Part shown: positions 1 to 6,768 of the stretch, piece after piece
How positions within the stretch are numbered: the first letter of the stretch is position 1
How the letters are laid out: each line of letters begins with the position of its first letter
Source: a virus
DNA length: 32,976 nt
Strand: one strand, 5' to 3'
Virus record (IMG/VR): IMGVR_UViG_3300021170_000053
Span: 1 to 32,976 of that record
Notes under the pieces: model-generated
What the model was told of the DNA's origin: nothing
Database searches by the model: none
The model's input: the letters and a program-made list of their open reading frames with translations, nothing else
Position numbers and translations under genes: made by a program

Positions 1-1
1 C

Positions 2-1015
2 GGGGCGGGGTCGAGCAGCCTCTGGCTGGTCGCGATGCCGAAGCCGATGCTCCAGGAGTGGCTGATCCAGCCGTACGGGGTGGCGATGGCGCTGGGGGTG
101 GGCGGGTTGTTGGCACTGTGGACGCACGGGTTCGAGCCTGGCGCGCAAACGATGGCGGTGCGGGCGGCGGGCGTGGCGATGCTGGCGCTGGGCTTCTGGG
201 TCCACTCTGCGCTTGGGCTCGTGCTCGTGCCGCTGTGGCTCTGTCGCCTGGCCTGGTGCCTGGGCCCGGGACCGCAGAACCCGGAATGGCACACTTATCT
301 CGCCAGGACGCATGGGCCGCCGCTCGCCATCGTGCTTGGCTTCCAGGTCGCAACGATGGCCTACCTGCATGCGGTCGGAGCCGAGCCTCAGTACCTCCAA
401 CTCGCACCTCTGTCGTCACTGGGGACCGCCATGGAGCACATCAGCGCCGCCGAACCAATCTGGAGTTGGACGACGGCGCTCGTGGGATTCGGCTGCCTGG
501 CCATCCATCGACGTTCTGATCGCCGCGAGCGTGCGACTCGCGCCGCCTGTCTAGTCCTCGCGGCCGTGGCATCGAGCATCCCGGTGGCGATGAACGGCTG
601 GGTCGTCGCCAACCTCAGCGCCGCTCGGTACTTCCTGCCGATGCTCATGCTATGGCAGATGGCCGCAGCGCTCTGTATGCAGGATGACGAGCCTGGGTGG
701 TCGTGGGCAAGCCCCAGTTTGGCGTGGATGCTCTCGATGGCGCTGGTGACGTTCGGCCGGCCGTCGCTCGAGCGGATCCACGGACGCATCGTCGGCACGT
801 CGCTACGTCCGTGGGTGCTCGACGCCGACCACTGCACGGCGCTCTCCGGTCCCTACTGGCATGTCTGGCCTGCCGTGCTCGCCATTCGCCAGCAGCGCTA
901 CGACTCCGGCAACCAGCAGCCCATCTACGGCCTCGCAACGCGCGGAGAGTTCACCCTGGACCTGCTGCGAGCCGAGCCCAATGTCGTCGTCTGCGAGCTG
1001 GGAGAAGTGCCGTGA
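2..1015 (+). CDS. Multi-pass membrane protein, 5' end cut by window edge
   Basis: The frame is open from base 2, and the first ATG (35) has no Shine-Dalgarno, so the gene probably begins outside the window; starting at 35 it gives 326 residues. The protein has about six to eight hydrophobic segments (counting from the ATG, near residues 15-30, 41-75, 95-112, 142-156, 168-190, 198-215 and 225-240) and then a soluble C-terminal tail of about 80 residues. It should sit in the inner membrane. I recognise no catalytic motif; a GT-C-like or other polytopic enzyme is possible but unsupported. It ends in a 4-nt overlap (GTGA) with the next gene, so it belongs to the same transcription unit as the small genes before the terminase. 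Confidence 0.6.
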   Translation, partial: GAGSSSLWLVAMPKPMLQEWLIQPYGVAMALGVGGLLALWTHGFEPGAQTMAVRAAGVAMLALGFWVHSALGLVLVPLWLCRLAWCLGPGPQNPEWHTYLARTHGPPLAIVLGFQVATMAYLHAVGAEPQYLQLAPLSSLGTAMEHISAAEPIWSWTTALVGFGCLAIHRRSDRRERATRAACLVLAAVASSIPVAMNGWVVANLSAARYFLPMLMLWQMAAALCMQDDEPGWSWASPSLAWMLSMALVTFGRPSLERIHGRIVGTSLRPWVLDADHCTALSGPYWHVWPAVLAIRQQRYDSGNQQPIYGLATRGEFTLDLLRAEPNVVVCELGEVP

Positions 1016-1173
1016 CAGAAGCAGAGGCACGCAAGCAGCTCATCGAGGCGCACCAGGCGCTGCAGAAGACCGCGGTCGACGACGCGGCAGCGTACCGGGC
1101 CCGCCGCGAGGCCAAGAACAAGGCGGTGCGCATCTTCGTCGCCATCGTTTGCCAGGAGGGAAACCATGGCTGA
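1012..1173 (+). CDS. Small hypothetical protein (53 aa)
   Basis: A GTG start overlaps the upstream stop by 4 nt (GTGA), and the frame runs into the start of the next gene with an 8-nt overlap. The product is charged and Ala/Lys/Arg-rich in its first 40 residues (helix-forming), with a short hydrophobic stretch (VRIFVAIVC) near the C-terminus. No family is recognised. The gene is supported by its tight fit between two coding frames and by the compact style of the cluster, not by homology. Its 3' end carries the strong Shine-Dalgarno AGGAGGG (1154-1160) of the next gene. Confidence 0.5.
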   Translation: MTEAEARKQLIEAHQALQKTAVDDAAAYRARREAKNKAVRIFVAIVCQEGNHG

Positions 1174-1624
1174 ACCGCTCTGCGAGTGCGCAACGACCGA
1201 AGCCTCGGTGACGCTGACGTGGGCTCCGGACACCTGCGCGCGCTGCTTCCGCAAGCTGCCGCCACCTCCGCTCCCGCCGAAGTCCGAGGTCCTCCGCGCC
1301 GCGCTGGCGGGCGAGCGCATCACCGAGCTGGGTGGGCTCAAGGTGCCGCCGATGGTCGCCTCGGCACTCGCTGCTGGGCTCCACGGTGGAGCGCCGCCCC
1401 CGCCAGGACCTGGCAAGCCGCCGAAGCGTCACGAGGTCGTACGGGCCACCTGCTGCGACAAAGCCAAGGGCGACCCCTCCGGCAAGGGCTTCGACGTCTG
1501 CGTGCAGAACCACCGCTTCAATGAGGGGCCGTGGGATGGCTGGGAACTGGACAACGACGGCAGCTGCTCTGGCCCAATCTTCTTCTGTCCATTCTGTGGC
1601 ACGAAGCTACCGGAGATCACATGA
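1166..1624 (+). CDS. Cys-rich small protein with C-terminal zinc-ribbon-like motif
   Basis: The ATG has a near-perfect Shine-Dalgarno (AGGAGGG, 5-nt spacing). The 152-residue product has an N-terminal Cys group (C6, C8, then CARC), a Pro-rich linker and a C-terminal Cys group ending in FFCPFCGTKLPEIT. The CPFCG knuckle is typical of small zinc-ribbon proteins common in phages and mobile DNA. It probably binds zinc structurally; a nucleic-acid-binding or protein-docking role is a guess. The stop overlaps the next ATG (ATGA), indicating coupled translation. It is one of several Cys-rich products in this first part of the window. Confidence 0.7.
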   Translation: MAEPLCECATTEASVTLTWAPDTCARCFRKLPPPPLPPKSEVLRAALAGERITELGGLKVPPMVASALAAGLHGGAPPPPGPGKPPKRHEVVRATCCDKAKGDPSGKGFDVCVQNHRFNEGPWDGWELDNDGSCSGPIFFCPFCGTKLPEIT

Positions 1625-2280
1625 GCGCACCCAAGGTCATCTCGCACAACACGCTGGACCTCTCGGCTGTCGTAGTCGTCGAGGATGGATCGGCCGACGA
1701 TTGCGGTCAACGGTTCTCCGTCTCGGGCATCGACTGCGCCCAGTTCAACCAGAACCCGGTGCTGCTCTACGAGTACAATGAGAACCAGCAGCCAATCGGG
1801 TTCTTCGATAGTCCGTTGTGGGTCGAGGGTGACAAGTTGCTGGGTCGCCTGAAGCTCTATCCCGGGCTCGTCGGCGAAGATTTCCATCGGCTGCTGCTGG
1901 CAGGAGACCTCATCCCTGGCATCGCCGGTGCGTTCTTGCGTCGTGAGGGTGATGTCTTCACGAAGTGCAAGCTGCGAGGCGTGTCGCTCATCCGCTCAGG
2001 ACGCGTCGGCGCTGAGTTCCCGTTGCTGCCGCCCGGGCCGTTGCTCTGCTCGCACTGCGGCCCCGTGCTGGCCGACGCAAACGCCAAGGTCGACGACAAG
2101 CCGGTCTGCCTGCGCTGCTACGCGATGCACCTCGAGGCGAAGCTGCGCGACGCCAAGGCGCTACTCGCCGAGCACCAGTTCTGTGCAAGCGACGATGGCA
2201 CGCGCGGCGGCTCATGTCCCGAATGCGGTGGATGTCAGGCGCACGATGCCACGTGCAAAATCAGCAAGGCTCTCTCGTGA
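1621..2280 (+). CDS. Degenerate prohead-protease-like protein with zinc-finger C-terminus
   Basis: The 219-residue protein starts at ATG 1621 in a 4-nt overlap. Residues about 15-133 follow the same pattern as the true prohead protease encoded at 8384: QNPVLLYEYN matches KNPIVLYQHS, then PIG, then WVEGDKLLGRLKL against WVEDGMVKSTIKF, then GDLIPGIAGAF against GSLRATSVGF, then KLRGVSLIRSG against LLLEWSIVKVPS. The catalytic positions of that family are not kept: His is Tyr52, Ser is Ile/Ala101-102, and Glu is Gly120. It is therefore probably an inactive S78-fold protein. Residues 143-212 hold CSHC, CLRC, CPECGGC and further Cys, suggesting two zinc sites. Role unknown; capsid accessory or regulator of the active protease is speculation. 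Confidence 0.55.
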   Translation: MSAPKVISHNTLDLSAVVVVEDGSADDCGQRFSVSGIDCAQFNQNPVLLYEYNENQQPIGFFDSPLWVEGDKLLGRLKLYPGLVGEDFHRLLLAGDLIPGIAGAFLRREGDVFTKCKLRGVSLIRSGRVGAEFPLLPPGPLLCSHCGPVLADANAKVDDKPVCLRCYAMHLEAKLRDAKALLAEHQFCASDDGTRGGSCPECGGCQAHDATCKISKALS

Positions 2281-2738
2281 CCGACCCCAAGCCACACTCC
2301 GTTGGCTACGTAGGTCATGTCTCCTTCGACATCCGCGACGCGGAGCGCAGCAGCGACGAGACCGGGCCTCAGTTGCGCGAGGCGGTCAGTTGCTCGCTGC
2401 GACTGCCCATCACCCGCGACTTCGACATGACGTTCGATCGCTTCGTCGTCGGCGACAACGGCTGGCCTGCCATCCTCGCCGCACCGCAACCCGTCTCGTT
2501 CACCTACTCGGTTGCCGTGCGACTGCGTCTCTCGTCGCACGGCAACCGCGTCTCGAAGGCGTACTTCAGCGCCGTCGAGACGCATGGTCGGGAGAGGGCT
2601 CACGCGATGTTCGCGACGCCGCCAGCGCACCGAAAGCGCCACCGCGGAGTGCTCATTCCGCCGTGGACCGAGATTCGATTCAAGGGCCTAGTCGAGCCGA
2701 CCGCAGACCCCCTCGTGTTCAACGTGAGCCTCCAATGA
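2277..2738 (+). CDS. Hypothetical protein (153 aa)
   Basis: The GTG start lies in a GTGA overlap with the upstream stop, and the end is an ATGA overlap with the RNA ligase gene, so translation is probably coupled on both sides. The product is soluble, rich in alternating hydrophobic/polar segments (for example FTYSVAVRLRLS and IRFKGLVEPTADPLVFNVSL), which suggests a beta-rich fold. There is no signal peptide or membrane segment. I do not recognise a family. A longer reading from upstream in-frame ATGs is possible but would overlap the coding end of the preceding gene extensively. Confidence 0.6.
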   Translation: MTDPKPHSVGYVGHVSFDIRDAERSSDETGPQLREAVSCSLRLPITRDFDMTFDRFVVGDNGWPAILAAPQPVSFTYSVAVRLRLSSHGNRVSKAYFSAVETHGRERAHAMFATPPAHRKRHRGVLIPPWTEIRFKGLVEPTADPLVFNVSLQ

Positions 2739-3841
2739 CCGCAATGCTGCTTCAGACCTACCTCCGGGCTGGCAATGACCCAGCCACGCTGACCACGCGC
2801 TACGGCATCGCGGTCAAGCCGCATGCTCGATACTCGTACCTGCTGATGTTCAAGTACGACCAGATCAACAGTCCGTTCGCCGAGCCTATCGTGCGCGAGT
2901 GCCGCGGCGTCATCCTCGACAGTTCCAGCGATTGGGCTATCGTCTCGCGGCCATTCGACAAGTTCTTCAACCACGGCGACCCGCTAGCCGCGCCCATCGA
3001 TTGGTCGACCGCGCGCGTGCAAGAGAAGCTCGATGGCTCTCTGATTTCGCTCTACTGGCACTTCGGCGAGTGGCAGATCGCATCGAGCGGCACGCCAGAC
3101 GCCAGCGGTCACGCCGGGACCTCGGCGCAGACGTTCCGCCAACTGTTCCTGGAGGTCATGGCGCGTCACGGATACGAACTGCCGCCCGTGCGCTTCGCCC
3201 ACTGCACGTTCATGTACGAACTGATGACGCGGTGGAACCGCATCGTCGTCCAGCACCCGGAGCCGCGCGTTGTTCTGCTCGCCGTGCGAGAGACGGAGAG
3301 CGGCGTCGAGATCCCGGTGGAGGCGTTCAAGTCAGACCCAATGCCGCCCGTCGTGCGCTCGTTCCCGCTCCAGTCGTTCGACGACATGGCCGCGACGTTC
3401 AGCACCATGAATCCGCTGGAGCAGGAGGGCTACGTCGTGGTCGACGCACAGTCGAACCGCGTGAAGGTGAAGCATCCGGGCTACGTGGCGCTGCACCACA
3501 TGATCAGCAGCACCGGCCCCAAGGCCATCCTGGACATCATCCGCAAGGGCGAGACGACGGAGTTGCTCACCCACTTCCCGGAATGGACAGAGGAGTTCAA
3601 CGCCATCCAGGCGAAGTACGATGCGCTCGTAAGCAAGGTCGACGCCGACTACGAGGCGCACAAGGGCATCGAGAGCCAGAAGGAGTTTGCCATTGCGGTC
3701 AATGCGCGCACCGAACTGCCCGCGGCGATGTTCTACAAGCGCAAGGGTGCTGGCACGACCAAGGACTTCCTGGCCGCGTGGCACGTGAAGCACCTCATGG
3801 ACAAACTCGGGCTCCGCGAAGTGCCGCCCGGCGAAGCCTAG
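2735..3841 (+). CDS. rnlA: T4 Rnl1-type RNA ligase
   Basis: ATP-dependent RNA ligase that would join 5'-phosphate and 3'-OH RNA ends through enzyme-AMP and RNA-adenylate intermediates. At 368 residues it matches T4 Rnl1 (374). Visible motifs: the RECRGVI and SRPFDKFFNHGDP region before the active site (residues 54-83), nucleotidyltransferase motif I KLDGSL with the adenylated lysine at K98, motif III FMYELMTRWNRIVV (159-172), motif IV EGYVVVD (231-237), and motif V VKVKHPGY (243-250). The C-terminal third is helical, as in Rnl1. The start is the ATG in an ATGA overlap. In T4 this enzyme repairs tRNA cut by host anticodon nucleases and also aids tail-fibre attachment. Its place in an assembly operon, with no polynucleotide kinase in the window, leaves either role open. 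Confidence 0.9.
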   Translation: MTAMLLQTYLRAGNDPATLTTRYGIAVKPHARYSYLLMFKYDQINSPFAEPIVRECRGVILDSSSDWAIVSRPFDKFFNHGDPLAAPIDWSTARVQEKLDGSLISLYWHFGEWQIASSGTPDASGHAGTSAQTFRQLFLEVMARHGYELPPVRFAHCTFMYELMTRWNRIVVQHPEPRVVLLAVRETESGVEIPVEAFKSDPMPPVVRSFPLQSFDDMAATFSTMNPLEQEGYVVVDAQSNRVKVKHPGYVALHHMISSTGPKAILDIIRKGETTELLTHFPEWTEEFNAIQAKYDALVSKVDADYEAHKGIESQKEFAIAVNARTELPAAMFYKRKGAGTTKDFLAAWHVKHLMDKLGLREVPPGEA

Positions 3842-3850
3842 GGAGCAAGC

Positions 3851-3967
3851 ATGATCGATGACCCCGGCAAACCACAGCAGACGCGCGTCGTCGATGGCGT
3901 GCCCATCCTCACGATCTCGTGGCGACGCCTCGGCGCCCGCAGTGCTCGTGCCCACGCTGCAACGTAG
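3851..3967 (+). CDS. Possible small gene, perhaps frame-broken
   Basis: This 38-codon frame begins with an ATG preceded by GGGAG at 3841-3845. It reads MIDDPGKPQQTRVVDGVPIL and then loses protein-like character (LGARSARAHAAT). The -1 frame, open from 3862, continues with a zinc-ribbon-like stretch (RRPQCSCPRCNVARLRF) and ends at a TGA (4012-4014) that overlaps the next ATG by 4 nt, the junction style of this cluster. A single -1 shift or one-base indel would give a protein of about 53 residues with a Cys knuckle. I cannot tell whether this is a sequencing error, a decayed gene, or two short frames by chance. No canonical slippery heptamer was seen. Confidence 0.3.
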   Translation: MIDDPGKPQQTRVVDGVPILTISWRRLGARSARAHAAT

Positions 3968-4010
3968 CGAGACTGCGGTTCTCCTGCGCCACCATTGGAC
4001 AAGGCTCACC

Positions 4011-4574
4011 ATGACCCCCAACGACCTCCGCGAGATTCACAGCAAGGCGGACCCCGTCGCAGCGTTCTTCGACATCGCCATGACGGGCACCGAGCACGCC
4101 AAGCGCTCCAGCATGAAGATCGCCCGCGGACTCAAGGCGCGCATCCTCCGCGTCGACAAGGACGCCGCCGGCAACCCCATCACGGTCGTGCGCGTACGCC
4201 GACGCGAGGTCGAGTCGTACCTCCAGCGTGAGCAGCAGATCGGCGTCGCCAAGACGCTGCTGCCACCGCAGGCGCGCATCGCGGTGAAGCGCGAGGTGCG
4301 CGAGATGCGCAAGAAGCTCGACCAGGATGCGGCCAAGGGAGAGCCGATCGTTGCCCTGCTCTGGCACTTCGAGACGCCGCTGGCGCCAGCGATGGTCGAG
4401 TTGCTCAAGACGCATCCCGTGCGCGTCATCAAGACCGAGTTCATCCGGCCCAACAACGTCGACTTCCTCAACGAGGAGCAGCTCACCGCGCGTCGCGCTG
4501 CCATGCTCGAGAAGCACGGGCGCCCGCTCGAAAAGGAAGCCCCCGAGACGCCGGCCGAGCCGGCTGCGCCTTGA
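4011..4574 (+). CDS. Hypothetical protein (187 aa)
   Basis: The start at ATG 4011 is preferred because it lies in an ATGA overlap with the upstream frame; in-frame ATGs further 5' code an implausible Arg/Ser-rich extension. The product is highly charged. Residues 1-60 are helix-prone, 55-110 are rich in Arg/Lys (VRVRRREVESYLQREQQIG), and the middle has ALLWHFETPLAPAMVELL and VRVIKTEFIRP. The tail is acidic and Pro/Ala-rich. No Walker motif, membrane segment or known domain is seen, so it is not the missing terminase ATPase. A DNA-binding small-terminase-like role is possible by position only. Confidence 0.65.
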   Translation: MTPNDLREIHSKADPVAAFFDIAMTGTEHAKRSSMKIARGLKARILRVDKDAAGNPITVVRVRRREVESYLQREQQIGVAKTLLPPQARIAVKREVREMRKKLDQDAAKGEPIVALLWHFETPLAPAMVELLKTHPVRVIKTEFIRPNNVDFLNEEQLTARRAAMLEKHGRPLEKEAPETPAEPAAP

Positions 4575-4576
4575 CC

Positions 4577-4879
4577 ATGCTCCCCGAGGTCGAGGCGCCC
4601 TGGCGCGAGAGCTTCGAGTTCAAGGGCGTCGCGTACACCATCGAGGTACCGCCCGTGCTCGTGGTTGGCTCGGTGCTGTATGGGTGCCGCGGCAACGAGT
4701 TCTTGGCCAAGGTCCATCTCGTCATGCCGCGGCTGCGCCGTGGCGACGCCCTCGTCTTCCCCGTGACGAAGCAGGTGACGCCCGACGATCTCGCGCTCAT
4801 CCAAGCCGCCTGGCGCGCCGTCGAGCCGTTCACCAAACCGAGCGAGTTCGACTTCTCGACGCTGCCGGGGGCCAAGTGA
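4577..4879 (+). CDS. Hypothetical protein (100 aa)
   Basis: The ATG at 4577 gives 100 residues; a TTG at 4571 in a TTGA overlap would add two residues and fits the junction style of its neighbours, so either may be used. The protein is compact, with beta-like segments (FEFKGVAYTIEVPPVLVVG, FLAKVHLVMPRL, DALVFPVTKQV) and a final helix (DDLALIQAAWRAVEPF). No cysteine cluster and no known motif are present. It ends in a GTGA overlap with the next gene, so the two are likely translated together. A small structural or chaperone-type phage protein would be consistent, but nothing proves it. Confidence 0.6.
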   Translation: MLPEVEAPWRESFEFKGVAYTIEVPPVLVVGSVLYGCRGNEFLAKVHLVMPRLRRGDALVFPVTKQVTPDDLALIQAAWRAVEPFTKPSEFDFSTLPGAK

Positions 4880-5436
4880 ACAGCGCCGCCGAGGTGCGCG
4901 CCTTCGTCCTGCAGGGGGTCATCCGTCGCAAGATGGCGCGGTTGGTGCGCACGCCTCTGGTCGTCGACGGCATCCAGTACCAGCTGCGCGGCCCCTCGTT
5001 CGAGGACGCAGCTCGAGCCTGGATCGAAAGCAAAGAGGACGAGATCAAGCAGCGCGCGATCCTCGTCGTGCGGTTCCTCGAGCGCTACGGCGAGCGCGTC
5101 TTCGAGGATGGCGACGCCGACGTCCTTCTCATGGACGACCCGAAGAATGCGATCCTCACGCACTGCGACCCCATCCTGAAGGACTGGCTCAGCACGAAGG
5201 CTCCCAAGAAGGACGAGGCGCCCGGCGCGCATCCCGCCTTCGAGTCGGCGTTGGATCTCGACATCGAGCTGAGCGCCGGCAGCTGCCGCATCTGCGAGAT
5301 CGCTGTCGATCGGGACTGCTACCACCGCAAGGGGCAGATCCTCATTCGTTGCGCAGTTGAGCCGTGCAGTCACTACGTCCGCGCCGCTGGACAGCAATGC
5401 GCGGTCCACGAATACTCGACGCCGAGGTCAACGTGA
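4876..5436 (+). CDS. Hypothetical protein with C-terminal Cys/His cluster
   Basis: The 186-residue product starts at a GTG in a 4-nt overlap. Residues 1-115 are soluble and mixed alpha/beta, with a helical stretch around residues 40-75 (SFEDAARAWIESKEDE onward). Residues about 137-178 hold a Cys/His cluster: CRIC, then C, YH, C, CSHY, C and H, consistent with one or two zinc sites. A Pro/Ala/Lys linker separates the two parts. The gene is sandwiched between GTGA overlaps and lies two genes before the terminase nuclease. Function unknown; it could be a nucleic-acid-binding partner of packaging. Confidence 0.6.
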   Translation: MNSAAEVRAFVLQGVIRRKMARLVRTPLVVDGIQYQLRGPSFEDAARAWIESKEDEIKQRAILVVRFLERYGERVFEDGDADVLLMDDPKNAILTHCDPILKDWLSTKAPKKDEAPGAHPAFESALDLDIELSAGSCRICEIAVDRDCYHRKGQILIRCAVEPCSHYVRAAGQQCAVHEYSTPRST

Positions 5437-5807
5437 GCGAAGTCCTGGCATGTCTCTTCTGTCGCGCCACGCTGATCGGCAAGCAGACGATCTGCTGCGC
5501 CAGACAAGGCTGCAAGCGGGCCCACAAGGCGCACCTGGAGAACCTCGAGTTCCTCCGCGCCCGCGTGCGCGAGCAGCTCAAGTGCCGGTTCTGCGCGGCC
5601 GCCTCGCTCGAGGGCAAGCCCTACTGTGACACCCACCAGTACGAGAAGACGCCGTGCAGCAAGTGCTTGCGCGGCAAGGTGCTGCGCCACATCGGTCCCG
5701 GCCGGCCCAAGACGATCTGCGTGAAGTGCGAGGCGCGAGCGATGGACCGCGGCGGCAGCGGTCGCCGGCGCAGCTTCAGCGACGAGACGACGGGGCTCAA
5801 TCCATGA
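5433..5807 (+). CDS. CxxC-rich putative zinc protein
   Basis: The GTG start in a GTGA overlap is preferred over upstream in-frame ATGs, which code an unrelated Arg-rich leader. The 124-residue product is dominated by cysteine pairs: CLFC, CC with a following C, CRFC with YCDTH, CSKC and CVKC. This suggests three or more zinc knuckles separated by basic helices (KRAHKAHLENLEFLRARVREQ). The tail is basic and Ser/Arg-rich. A nucleic-acid-binding role is likely from composition. It lies directly before, and overlaps by 4 nt, the terminase nuclease gene, so a small-terminase or DNA-recognition role is worth considering, though unproven. Confidence 0.65.
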   Translation: MSEVLACLFCRATLIGKQTICCARQGCKRAHKAHLENLEFLRARVREQLKCRFCAAASLEGKPYCDTHQYEKTPCSKCLRGKVLRHIGPGRPKTICVKCEARAMDRGGSGRRRSFSDETTGLNP

Positions 5808-6736
5808 TGGGTGCGCCGACGACGACTCGGTTCGCGATCGGCATGGACGTTGGCAAGACCAACGACCCCACAGCGCTTGCGATCATCGAGGAGCCGACAT
5901 CTGACGAGCTCGCCACGCTGGCCCAGAAGCAGCGCGATGCCTGGATGGCCAAGGCGCGCGAGATTCTCGGGCTGAAGGCACCGCCCCCGCCACACCAGCT
6001 CCGTCTGCGCCAGCTGCAGCGGTTGCCGCTCGGCACGAAGTACCCTGACCAGGTCGCCTACGTGATGGACGTGATGTCGCGTCCGCCGCTCTACAAGAAC
6101 TGCGAGCTGATCATCGACGCGACGGGCGTCGGTGCCGCCGTCTGCGACATGTTCGAGGACGCCGGCTGCGAGCCGATCGCAGTGACGATCCATGGCGGCG
6201 TGTCCGAGACGGTCATGGGGGGCGGCCGCAAGTTCCGCGTCAGCAAGACCGACTTGATCAGCTGCGCCGAGGTCATCCTCCAGAACCGGCACATCGGCGC
6301 GCCGAAGGCACCCACGGGACGCGGCGCTCTCGCGGAGTGGGACGAGCTCGTCAAGGAGATGCAGAACTTCCGCCATCGGCCTACCAAGAAGCCTGGACAG
6401 GATGCGTTCGAGGCGCGCGAGGGGCAGCACGACGACCTGGTGCTGGCCTTCTCGTTGGCGGTCTGGCGCAAGCGTCCTCCGGGTGGGCGCGTGCTCATCT
6501 CGGGCATCGGTGACCTCGGCGCTGGCTTCAACGCGCGGCTCGAGGCGGAGCGCGCGGAGTGGCAGGCCGCGGGTCTCCAGCACCCCTTCGATCTGAAGGC
6601 CCAGGACATCCTGCGCGCTCAGGAGGAAGAGGCAGCGCAGAAGCTCAAGTTCCGCGCGCTCGTCGAGCCAGAACCGATCGATGTGAGCGTCCGCCAGGCG
6701 CTCATCGACAAGCACCGAGAACCCAAGGGAAGTTGA
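5804..6736 (+). CDS. Terminase large-subunit nuclease domain, stand-alone
   Basis: A 310-residue protein with the RNase H-like nuclease fold of the large terminase, which cuts concatemeric DNA at packaging start and end. Visible acidic sites: D15 in FAIGMDVGKTNDPTALAII, D105 in LIIDATGVG, and D210/D211 in HDDLVLAFSLAVW, the usual metal-binding spacing for this domain. It lacks the N-terminal ATPase half: no Walker A/B motif is present, and complete terminases are about 450-650 residues. No other protein in the window has a clear packaging ATPase signature. The ATPase is therefore either a separate gene outside the window or the gene has been split. The start is ATG 5804 in an ATGA overlap; a second ATG follows at once. 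The portal gene follows, the standard order. Confidence 0.85.
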   Translation: MMGAPTTTRFAIGMDVGKTNDPTALAIIEEPTSDELATLAQKQRDAWMAKAREILGLKAPPPPHQLRLRQLQRLPLGTKYPDQVAYVMDVMSRPPLYKNCELIIDATGVGAAVCDMFEDAGCEPIAVTIHGGVSETVMGGGRKFRVSKTDLISCAEVILQNRHIGAPKAPTGRGALAEWDELVKEMQNFRHRPTKKPGQDAFEAREGQHDDLVLAFSLAVWRKRPPGGRVLISGIGDLGAGFNARLEAERAEWQAAGLQHPFDLKAQDILRAQEEEAAQKLKFRALVEPEPIDVSVRQALIDKHREPKGS

Positions 6737-6768
6737 CCGCGAGCGCTCATCCGCTCAAATCTGAGCGC

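Noticed and set aside
1928-2734. Long in-frame N-terminal extension of the RNA ligase
   Set aside because: It covers two other coding frames and is Arg/Ser-rich nonsense. The ATG at 2735 gives the exact length and motif spacing of T4 Rnl1.
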